From Callipepla californica brunnescens (lineage: Eukaryota > Chordata > Aves > Galliformes > Odontophoridae): a stretch of DNA of 64,000 nt. The stretch's first letter is position 1. Each line of letters begins with the position of its first letter. The notes below the pieces were generated by a model, which did no database searches, had not been told where the DNA came from, and saw only the letters and a list, made by a program, of their open reading frames with translations. Positions 50,401 through 64,000 of this stretch are shown piece after piece. The stretch is from the NCBI GenBank assembly GCA_023055505.1, contig JALIRH010000039.1:3476505-3540504 (forward strand). The letters are read 5' to 3'. Position numbers and translations under genes: made by a program.

Positions 50401-51948
50401 TATGGATTCTTTAAGGTCAGTGTCCTGCTTCCAGCAATGTCCTGTAGGGGATGTTGCAAGTACAGAATCTGGGCAGACGTCCAGTGTCACTTCTCCGGAT
50501 CACACACCTACTCCCTGACTTGCAGCTCAGGGACTACTCAAGGCACAAATATTTTCTTTGATCCTCATGTATTTCTTTGGCATGAATTTGTCCAGTTACC
50601 CTTTGAAACTGTACATTTTCAGCGTCTGTAATGCTCTGTGGAGAACAGTCATCTCACTTAACTGCTTCCCAGGTTGCATCTTCAGAAGCGCTGAAGCTAT
50701 TTCCATGAGTCTTAAGTGACTTCTAACTATTTTTCTGGGCTCTGGTGACACTTAGGTATATTTGAGTTTTTTATTCTTCAAAGAGAGCAGCCGTCAGCAT
50801 CCTTAAAGTATTTCTGCCCTGTAAAAATAGCATAGCTGAGGAAATAGGAGGACTGCGTAGACTTTACATACAAAGCAGCTGCTTTACCATTAAGACTAAT
50901 GGGTTCCTTCATGTTTTCTTCCTTGCAGTCCGAAAACAAGGTGATTGTTCATGTCAACAATGAGCAGAGCCGGAACTGTCTAAGTAATAGAGGCCTGGCT
51001 GTTTTTGCTGTGGAAGTGGCACCAAAATCAATGACGGTAAGAGTTTGTTGTTTAGCTAATCTGAAATCTAAGCGAAAAGCAGAAACCATTTGACAGCCGT
51101 ACAGTTTCCCTTTGCAGGTCTTTTATCATGGTAATAAGCATGTGGATGAAGCTCCGTCTTCATCACCAGGGCAGATCAGATATAGTTTTATTGCTGTTGG
51201 AAAGCTGAACGTGTGCTTCATGTACCCATGTTTCCCAGTGCAGATATTGCATTAGTTTGGCACACACGTGCTCCCAGATTTCGGATGACAGTGCCTGTTT
51301 CAGTTGTCCATCAATATATGTATCACTTAGTAATGTTTTTAATTCTCTTTTTCAGTATTTTTTATTTTTACTGAACAAATATGAATGAGATCTGTAGATT
51401 GTTATGAGAAACAGAGCGAGCCAAGCGTGTGAGAGTCAGAGACAGAAATATTGTGGTATTTTCCTTCCTTCATTTAAGGAGAAAAATCCAACTTCAGCTG
51501 TTCTAGAAGTATGGCCTCCCAAGAGGCCGTGTGCAGAGTGTTTTGTATTTTGCAGCTTTCCAGTCTGTGTGCATTCAGATCACTGTAAACAGATACAGCC
51601 CCATGACACCGGCAGGGCGAGGCCGTGCTAATATTGCTGCTGACAGTCCAGGTGTTTGTAGCCTCCTCCTGTTACGTGTTTGATTCATTTCAATTTCTAC
51701 TTTGCTCAGTGTAAGCTGTAGGCTCAGTGACCCTTGTGCATTCTTTGTCTGATAGATGCTGAGTGTTTTTCATGTGACGTTTGTCACACAAAGTGCTGAA
51801 ATATTGAACATTAATATCCGCACAGTTCTTCAATAAACATCTTTGCCACCAATGTTTTCCCTCTCACGTACAGGTTTCTCAGCATGTGATGCCACTGGAC
51901 GAGCAGGAGGAATGGCTGTATGACTGCGTGCACTCCCTCCTACGTTAA
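23019..51948 (+). CDS. EFCAB7: EFCAB7, complete coding sequence in 13 exons
   Basis: EFCAB7 is an EF-hand protein which, with IQCE, tethers the EVC-EVC2 complex at the base of the primary cilium and promotes Hedgehog signalling downstream of Smoothened (established for mammals). Coding exons: 23019-23190, 27055-27266, 28580-28666, 29492-29687, 30693-30817, 35358-35499, 36992-37101, 38110-38267, 38472-38605, 40706-40854, 42729-42938, 50929-51036, 51874-51948. All have GT-AG borders and compatible phases, total 1,878 nt and encode 625 residues (human about 629). EF-hand loops are at residues 110-121 (DADNTGCILHEE), 146-157 (DFNCNGKLDYRK, with Lys instead of Glu at position 12, so probably a weak binder) and 412-423 (DLDGNGLLSLEE, canonical). 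The segment around residues 200-260 is Ser-rich and diverged. The intron at 42939-50928 hosts a retroviral element in the same orientation. Confidence 0.95.
23191..27054. other. EFCAB7 intron, no gene seen
   Basis: Intron of 3.9 kb. Only simple sequence is recognisable: an A-run at about 26600 followed by ATTT repeats. A minus-strand open frame at 24572-24829 has no recognisable content. Confidence 0.55.
27055..27266 (+). CDS. EFCAB7: EFCAB7 coding exon 2 (first EF-hand)
   Basis: Acceptor TACTGTTCAG, donor GTAAGT, phase 1 to 0. Encodes QQAGRNPSQKTVDKYW, the NFDDFC block and the EF-hand loop DADNTGCILHEE (residues 110-121). Confidence 0.96.
27267..28579. other. EFCAB7 intron
   Basis: Intron between coding exons 2 and 3; nothing recognised. 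Confidence 0.6.
28580..28666 (+). CDS. EFCAB7: EFCAB7 coding exon 3 (second EF-hand)
   Basis: An 87-nt exon, phase 0 to 0, acceptor TTATTGCAG and donor GTGAGG. Encodes EGEKMTLDEV and the second, degenerate EF-hand loop (DFNCNGKLDYRK). Confidence 0.95.
28667..29491. other. EFCAB7 intron
   Basis: Intron between coding exons 3 and 4; nothing recognised. Confidence 0.6.
29492..29687 (+). CDS. EFCAB7: EFCAB7 coding exon 4
   Basis: Acceptor TCATCTCAAG, donor GTATTT, phase 0 to 1. Encodes EQCCRAALEKLDTDNRLRHR and the Ser/Pro/Lys-rich PSLKVVRKTD segment, matching the human order. Confidence 0.94.
29688..30692. other. EFCAB7 intron
   Basis: Intron between coding exons 4 and 5, with a T-run near 29724; nothing else recognised. 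Confidence 0.6.
30693..30817 (+). CDS. EFCAB7: EFCAB7 coding exon 5
   Basis: Acceptor TGTTTATAG, donor GTATCA, phase 1 to 0. A Ser-rich linker (GDSRTSSRPSS) ending STKLIEPNTMK, which matches human SKLMEPNLIK. The linker is poorly conserved, as expected for disordered sequence. Confidence 0.9.
31490..31585. repeat. Diverged local duplicate, copy A
   Basis: Shares the block ATTAACTGGAAACTGCTA and then a CACCT.GAGA match and a GGAAAAAA(A)TG match with copy B at about 32145. Family unknown. Confidence 0.5.
32145..32235. repeat. Diverged local duplicate, copy B
   Basis: Second copy of the segment at about 31490, same orientation, about 650 bp apart, with scattered substitutions and small indels. 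Either an old tandem duplication or two copies of an unknown repeat. Confidence 0.5.
32354..32398. repeat. (TG)n microsatellite
   Basis: Uninterrupted TG run of about 45 bases. Confidence 0.97.
32816..33000 (-). mobile_element. Old CR1 fragment, minus strand
   Basis: Starts ATAGAATAGCTCAGCTGGAA and continues with a GGGACCTTCGAAGATGATCA-like tract and GGGCATCAGCCACCTCTCCA, resembling the reverse complement of a diverged CR1 3' region. Only the 3' end remains; boundaries are approximate. Confidence 0.7.
35358..35499 (+). CDS. EFCAB7: EFCAB7 coding exon 6
   Basis: Acceptor GGTTCCCAG, donor GTAAGA, phase 0 to 1. Encodes KGCFYLEEDGEIISHKYR, nearly identical to human. Confidence 0.95.
35500..36991. 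other. EFCAB7 intron
   Basis: Contains a short CR1 tail at about 35985-36056; nothing else recognised. Confidence 0.6.
35985..36056 (+). mobile_element. Short CR1 3' end, plus strand
   Basis: GGTGGACTCGATGATCCCCA followed by CCCTTCCAACCCCTACAATT and CTGTGATT is the characteristic CR1 3' terminus. Only the last 70 or so bases are clear. Confidence 0.85.
36992..37101 (+). CDS. EFCAB7: EFCAB7 coding exon 7
   Basis: Acceptor TTCTTTTTAG, donor GTTAGA, phase 1 to 0. Encodes WLSVDTVLYVLKESETQENV, QLVCFTEQ and ends NKE, in line with human. Confidence 0.93.
37102..38109. other. EFCAB7 intron
   Basis: Intron between coding exons 7 and 8; nothing recognised. Confidence 0.6.
38110..38267 (+). CDS. EFCAB7: EFCAB7 coding exon 8
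   Basis: Acceptor TTTGAAAGTAG, donor GTGAGT, phase 0 to 2. Encodes MFGWKGELPSGVYWLLPFTT, then LVYRDEDGELALTKEF; the human counterpart starts VFGWTGELGPGIYWLIP. Confidence 0.93.
38472..38605 (+). CDS. EFCAB7: EFCAB7 coding exon 9 (third EF-hand)
   Basis: Acceptor TCATCTTTCAG, donor G|GTAAGT, phase 2 to 1. Contains the canonical EF-hand loop DLDGNGLLSLEE (residues 412-423) and FFELRTSGEKCDEEAWAVCR, identical or nearly so to human. Confidence 0.97.
38606..40705. other. EFCAB7 intron
   Basis: Contains a short TG microsatellite at about 39918-39942 and a polypyrimidine T-run just before the acceptor; nothing else recognised. Confidence 0.6.
40706..40854 (+). CDS. EFCAB7: EFCAB7 coding exon 10
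   Basis: A long T-run forms the acceptor (TTTAAACAG); donor GTATGA; phase 1 to 0. Encodes ELTRQGFMDLNLMEANDREG, identical to human as remembered. Confidence 0.97.
40855..42728. other. EFCAB7 intron
   Basis: Contains a TTG trinucleotide run near 41736; nothing else recognised. Confidence 0.6.
42729..42938 (+). CDS. EFCAB7: EFCAB7 coding exon 11
   Basis: Acceptor TTTGTTGCAG, donor GTACGG, phase 0 to 0. Encodes ACPFVIDIYAEKCKPRIKA and GDAKVMDGCENIIVYTY. This is the last exon before the retroviral insertion. Confidence 0.97.
42939..43974. other. EFCAB7 intron, left of the retroelement
   Basis: Unique-looking intronic sequence up to the target-site duplication of the insertion at 43975. Nothing recognised. 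Confidence 0.6.
43975..43979. repeat. Target-site duplication, left (GTCTT)
   Basis: GTCTT directly precedes the 5' LTR, and the same five bases follow the 3' LTR at 49274-49278. This is the footprint of integrase-mediated insertion. Confidence 0.92.
43980..44555 (+). repeat. 5' LTR (576 bp)
   Basis: Begins TGTCATGG and ends CCGTTGACA; the termini form a 5-bp inverted repeat TGTCA/TGACA. A TATA-like AGATAAAAAC is at 44181-44190. A perfect 7-bp inverted repeat, ACCGGGC / GCCCGGT with a 7-base loop, is at 44523-44543. No canonical AATAAA was seen. It carries C at 44210, where the 3' LTR has G at 48928. The 92-codon open frame in each LTR starts at a non-ATG codon and is not taken as a gene. 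Confidence 0.96.
44560..44577 (+). promoter_or_regulatory. Primer binding site, tRNA-Lys(1,2) type
   Basis: TGGCGCCCAACGTGGGGC starts four bases after the 5' LTR. It complements the 3' end of tRNA-Lys1,2 as remembered, the primer type of spumaviruses and Mason-Pfizer-like viruses. It would prime minus-strand DNA synthesis. Confidence 0.88.
44676..44744 (+). other. Short upstream ORF in the leader
   Basis: A 22-codon ATG-initiated frame lies between the primer binding site and the gag-position ATG, in another frame. It may lower translation of the downstream ORF. No similarity recognised; function speculative. Confidence 0.3.
44768..45400 (+). CDS. Gag-position coiled-coil protein (210 aa) ending in UAG
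   Basis: First ORF of the retroelement. The start ATG at 44768 follows an A-run; the frame is open further upstream, but only non-ATG codons are available there. Residues 1-27 are hydrophobic (MLSLFKLLLKGLHFIAFSLL), possibly a membrane segment or signal anchor. From about residue 85 to the end it is a run of roughly 18 heptads of the form R-D-x-L-Q-x-E, strongly predicted as coiled coil, written in DNA as an imperfect 21-bp repeat. A DGLQFVQ unit is duplicated, with one extra Gln that shifts the heptad register. No matrix, capsid or Cys-His box is visible, so this is a highly derived or replaced Gag. Its stop is a single UAG in frame with pol. Role inferred: oligomerisation or particle scaffold. 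An ENS-1/ERNI relationship is possible but not established. Confidence 0.75.
   Translation: MLSLFKLLLKGLHFIAFSLLMLKTYWGLFPEHLQDPENLSRYLRQGCCGSDRSEEAQIIWGLAYANRTLFNTIPERHRVFKIERESLRAERDSLQIEKDSLLADNQTLQTKRDALQIERDTFRSQQEALQTNTDALQFEKDTLQPERDVLQSELNNPQSQHDGLQFVQQDGLQFVQDALQPERDTLLSERDVLLSERYSFRTERGTYQPQ
45018..45395 (+). repeat. 21-bp coding minisatellite (heptad repeat)
   Basis: About 18 imperfect tandem 21-bp units, each encoding one coiled-coil heptad with a recurring CCTCCAG or TCTCCAG core. Because the unit is a multiple of three, copy-number change keeps the frame. The bias also leaves long open frames on the opposite strand (45071-45397) and in another forward frame; these are probably by-products. 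Confidence 0.8.
45398..45423 (+). promoter_or_regulatory. Probable UAG readthrough site with G/C hairpin
   Basis: UAG at 45398-45400 is the only stop between the gag-position ORF and pol, which are in the same frame. Six bases downstream a perfect 6-bp stem can form: CCCCCC (45407-45412), loop AGCCA, GGGGGG (45418-45423). Gammaretroviruses such as MLV use UAG suppression with a nearby downstream RNA structure to make Gag-Pol. The first ATG in the pol frame (45530) comes after the protease active site, so independent initiation would lose protease. Confidence 0.65.
45401..48583 (+). CDS. Pol: protease, reverse transcriptase, RNase H, integrase
   Basis: An uninterrupted frame of about 1,060 codons. 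Counting from 45404 as codon 1: aspartic protease DTGA at 35-38 and CILGID downstream; reverse transcriptase with the first catalytic Asp at 248 (TIDIANAFF), LPQGWKHSP and YIDD at 310-313; RNase H Asp at 619 (FTDGS), 681 (TDS) and 751 (VDRAAK); integrase zinc domain His778, His783, Cys812, Cys815, and catalytic D845, D904, E940 with the D,D-35-E spacing. All expected catalytic residues are present and there is no frameshift or stop, consistent with a recently active element. No dUTPase seen. No ATG lies at the front, so expression probably depends on readthrough of the UAG at 45398. It would copy the RNA genome and integrate the product. Confidence 0.93.
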   Translation, partial: PVPPSQGGERDNRVYWTVWIRWPGTSEPQKNKALVDTGAQCTLMPSSHQRTELIYISGVTGGSQELTKLEAEISLTGKDWQKHSIVTGPGAPCILGIDYLKRGYFKDPKGYRWAFGIAAVGADNTKQLSALSGLSEDPSVVGLLQVEEQQVPIATKTVHRRQYRTNRDSLLPIHNLIRQLESQGVISKTHSPFNSPIWPVRKASGEWRLTVDYRGLNEVTPPLSAAVPDMLQLQYELESKAAKWYATIDIANAFFSIPLATECRPQFAFTWRGIQYTWNRLPQGWKHSPTICHGLIQTALEQGGAPEHLQYIDDIIVWGNTAGEVFEKGERIIQILLRAGFAIKRSKVKGPAQEIQFLGIKWQDGRRHIPTDVIDKIIAMSPPTSKTETQAFLGVVGFWRMHVPNYSLIVSPLFRVTRKKNDFVWGPEQQQAFEQIKQEIACAVALGPVRTGQDVKNILYTAAGKEGPTWSLWQRASGETRGRPLGFWSRAYRGSEERYTPTEKEILAAYEGVRAASEVIGTEAQLLLAPRLPVLNWMFKGKVPSTHHATDATWSKWIALITQRARMGNLSHPGILEVIMDWPEGKKFGTTPAEEVSRAKEAPPYNELPDNEKRYALFTDGSCRIVGKHRRWKSAVWSPTRQVAEATEGKGESSQFAEVKAVQLALDVAERERWPVLYLYTDSWMVANALWGWLQQWEQNGWQRRGKPIWAAELWKDIAARVKNMVVKVRHVDAHVPKSRATEEQQNNHQVDRAAKVKMAQVDLDWQHKSELFLARWAHETSGHQGRDATYKWARDRGVDLTMDAIAQVIHDCDTCATIKQAKRMKPLWGEGRWQKYKYGEAWQVDYITLPRSRNGKCYVLTMVEATTGWLETYAVPHATARNTILGLEKQVLWRHGTPERIESDNGTHFKNSLVSNWAKDHGIEWIYHIPYHAPASGKIERYNGLLKTMLKAMGGGTFKHWEKHLAEATWLVNTRGSINRDGPAQSNSLPTVEGDKVPVVHVKNMLGKAVWVLPASGKGKPLRGTVFAQGPGSTWWVMQKNGDVQCVPQGNLMLGECSQ
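48683..48697 (+). promoter_or_regulatory. Polypurine tract
   Basis: GAATAAGGGGTGGAA directly abuts the TG of the 3' LTR and is purine except for two T residues, as expected for the plus-strand DNA primer. Confidence 0.75.
48698..49273 (+). repeat. 3' LTR (576 bp)
   Basis: Same length and ends as the 5' LTR; one mismatch seen (G at 48928 for C at 44210), about 0.2 per cent. The same TATA-like motif and terminal hairpin (49241-49261) are present. Confidence 0.96.
49274..49278. repeat. Target-site duplication, right (GTCTT)
   Basis: Matches 43975-43979 exactly and follows the LTR terminal CA. Confidence 0.92.
49279..50928. other. EFCAB7 intron, right of the retroelement
   Basis: Continuation of the intron after the insertion; nothing recognised. 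Confidence 0.6.
50929..51036 (+). CDS. EFCAB7: EFCAB7 coding exon 12
   Basis: Acceptor TTCCTTGCAG, donor GTAAGA, phase 0 to 0. Encodes NRGLAVFAVEVAPKSMT, close to human. This is the first exon after the retroviral insertion. Confidence 0.96.
51037..51873. other. EFCAB7 last intron
   Basis: Intron between coding exons 12 and 13; nothing recognised. Confidence 0.6.
51874..51948 (+). CDS. EFCAB7: EFCAB7 last coding exon with stop
   Basis: Acceptor CACGTACAG. Encodes VSQHVMPLDEQEEWLYDC and ends at TAA 51946-51948; human has CQHVMPLNEQQEWIYYC. Confidence 0.95.
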   Translation, partial: VSQHVMPLDEQEEWLYDCVHSLLR

Positions 51949-52408
51949 CATTGTAGCCAGAGTGCTGTTTCTTGGCGTGTTTAAATCTCAGCTTCTGCAA
52001 GACAGCTCCTAGGTGTGTCCTCCAAAGCTGGTACGCTCCTCCGTTTCGTTTGTAAAGCCAAAGAATCATATAAGCACTGATCTCTGGTACCCTATGTCTG
52101 CTCATAGCTTTGAAGAAACACAACTAGTGAAAGCATAGGGATGGAATAGCTGCGAGTGTGTGAAGTATTTGACAGATTTGACTCGTTCTCAGTGCTGTCT
52201 AATGAAAGCACTGAGAACGTGTCCTGCTCGGTGCTGGAAAGTGGCAGAGTTGTGTTCCAGGAGGGCTGGTTCCCTAAATGTGCCCTTACTTTTACATAAT
52301 AGCTAATGTAGTTCCATCACATACTGGAACTGCTTCGCTGGGAAAAGACTTTTGTTAAACTGATCTGATGGATTCCTAAATCAACACTGTCGTGATTTTG
52401 ATGCAAGA

Positions 52409-52536
52409 AATAAAAAGGGGTGGGGTTATTTATCCCTTTTTTTTTTCCTCATTTTTATTCTTCTTTTTGTCAATTGATCATACCTTGTTCTAAGAAAGTT
52501 ACCAGCTCTTTTTAATACTCCTTTATATAAAATAAA
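52409..52536 (+). terminator. EFCAB7 candidate poly(A) signals
   Basis: AATAAA occurs at 52409-52414 and again at 52531-52536, about 460 and 580 bases after the EFCAB7 stop. Either would give a 3' UTR of about 0.5-0.6 kb. Position-based inference. Confidence 0.55.
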
Positions 52537-52549
52537 GTCTGCCTTTCCA

Positions 52550-53559
52550 CGTGCGACAAGGAAATAATATTTTGTGCGCCTCAACTGTGAACTGCAGCTG
52601 ATTATTTCAGTGTAGCTGAAACGAGGAGGCTCCAAGGTACTGGAAGTGTTCTGCAGTTACATTTTTCTCAGAGTGTCTGTTAATATAAAAAATGATGACC
52701 CTGGTCAGTGGGTGCTTCAAAAATGCCCGAGTTTAAAATAGCCATTAAATGCGTGTGACCTCATCTGAAAGGGCGGCAGGCAGTCTTGAAAAGCTATATT
52801 TATCTGCCTGCAACTCTTGGGCTCCGCTGTTGCTCTGCTGTAATTGTACACTGAGCAAGTAAATGTCAGTTACAAAATGGGAGTGCTGCTACGGGCTGGC
52901 TGTGATTTATGCTCTTCAGTAACTGGAACTCAGGCAGGTCTGCTGGTGAGCTTTTTTTTTTTTCACCTAGCGAGCATAGCAGATATCATTTTCATTTCCA
53001 GTGTGGCCTAAAAGCGGTAGAAATTGTATGAAGAGAGTCCAGAAATGTTTGGTAACTTGCAGCCCCCCTCACAGAGCCCTGTGCTGCCTCAGGTGATGTG
53101 TGGGTGCATCAGAAGTTCGTGGCAGCAGCTCTGAGGAGGACCTGGGAATGGTGGGACACCTGCACGTGCTGAGGCAGTGCAGAGCAAGCACAATTATTCG
53201 CATTATTTCCATTTTCGTATTGGTGTCAGGCCTGGTAGATCTAGGAATCCATGTGCTATTCTTTCTGCACTTTAGGAAGGAGTAATCACTGAAAAAAGAT
53301 TTGATATTGCCGTGGCTGAAGTCCAGTACAACAACAGTGGGGAATGGGACCTTTTCCTTCTCAGATCTCACTGTTCAGAAGAGTTTCACCAGCTCTCTGA
53401 AGGGGAACGTAGGCTAGTTCTCTTCTCCGTGGCAGTTTCCACCTTTTCTGCCCAGGAGAGCGGGGAGCCCGGTTCTGATCTGCAGAGCATTCCCAGTTTG
53501 CTTCCAGTTCAGCTACCACCGAGGTAGGAAGACATTCCAGCTTCAGAGGCAGAACACGG

Positions 53560-53560
<1 letters not shown>
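52550..53560. other. EFCAB7-PGM1 intergenic
   Basis: About 1 kb between the EFCAB7 3' end and the PGM1 CpG island. No further gene was recognised. Confidence 0.5.
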
Positions 53561-63364
<9,804 letters not shown>

Positions 63365-64000
63365 GTAAATGACTGTAATTCCCCTCGGGAAGTTTCCTGT
63401 CAGTTGAAGGTAGCGTGGGCCTCCACAGGACAAGGACACTTGGTGCTTCGAAGAGCACGTGGTCATTCTGACCTTCCCTTCTCATCTGTTGGATAATCCA
63501 AGCAAGAGTATCTGTCCTTGTGGCAGATTTAGTATTTTTATTTTGCCTTCATCTCACCTTGTCTAGATATTTTAATTATATCACTGTTGCTGTTTGCTTG
63601 GCCCGTTAGTTAGGCTGCCAGCTGCACGATTCGTGCTGATGCTGGTGGAGATTGGAAGTCTGTTTTTATATGTTTTTTTTTTTTTCCTTCTCTCTAATCC
63701 CACTTTACACATAACTGAAGCAGAATGGGAACTTCACAAAGAGTGTCCGGGGAGGTGAGGCTGTGGCTGGAGTCTGTGACTAGCAGAGAGCTGGAGAAGA
63801 TGTTTGTCTTCAGGATTTTGTCTTTTTGGCCTGTAATCCCATTAGCAGTGGCAGCCCATAGCTGAATGTTTCTTAGTATAGGAACATGGCCATCATCTTT
63901 ATGAATTGGTTGGGTGGGGTGTTTCAGGGCGCTGTGCTGAGCCCTGGCCCTTTGCACTGAGGAATTCAGCACAGTGGCTCCTGTACCAAAATGGCTTTTC
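63365..64000. other. PGM1 intron after exon 3 (partial)
   Basis: Contains a T-run near 63668. No exon 4 is recognised before the window ends. Confidence 0.6.

Overview
The window is vertebrate nuclear DNA, almost certainly from a bird (chicken-like). Split genes with GT-AG introns carry recognisable vertebrate proteins, the commonest interspersed repeats look like CR1 LINEs (the typical avian/reptilian family), and introns are compact. Gene order matches the vertebrate block ALG6 - ITGB3BP - EFCAB7 - PGM1 known from human 1p31. Gene names come from remembered family sequences; no search was run.

Layout. (1) 38-625, plus: the last two coding exons of ALG6, with a poly(A) signal at 859. (2) About 9.1-21.4 kb, minus: ITGB3BP (CENP-R), recovered as four or five small exons; the exon encoding the central coiled coil and the true 3' exon were not found. 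(3) A GC-rich bidirectional promoter at about 21.3-21.7 kb shared by ITGB3BP (leftward) and EFCAB7 (rightward). A 5'-truncated CR1 lies about 150 bp inside the first ITGB3BP intron. (4) 23,019-51,948, plus: a complete EFCAB7 coding sequence in 13 exons. All splice phases agree and they sum to 1,878 nt (625 aa). (5) Inside the EFCAB7 intron at 42,939-50,928, same orientation: a complete young endogenous retrovirus-like element (43,980-49,273). It has two 576-bp LTRs differing at one visible base, a 5-bp target duplication, a Lys-type primer binding site, a short gag-position ORF made mostly of coiled-coil heptads, and a full protease-RT-RNase H-integrase ORF in the same frame after a single UAG. 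There is no env. (6) 53.6 kb to the end, plus: the 5' part of PGM1, with two alternative homologous first exons (1A at 53,746 and 1B at 60,312) and shared exons 2 and 3; the gene runs off the window.

The four host genes do unrelated housekeeping jobs: N-glycan assembly in the ER (ALG6), inner kinetochore and nuclear coregulation (ITGB3BP), ciliary Hedgehog signalling (EFCAB7), and glucose-phosphate interconversion (PGM1). They share only arrangement: ALG6 and ITGB3BP converge, ITGB3BP and EFCAB7 diverge from one promoter, and EFCAB7 and PGM1 run in tandem about 1.8 kb apart. The most unusual content is the retroelement. It lacks a recognisable Gag (no zinc knuckle or capsid motif seen), replaces it with a 21-bp-periodic coiled-coil ORF, and appears to make Pol by UAG readthrough beside a G/C hairpin.
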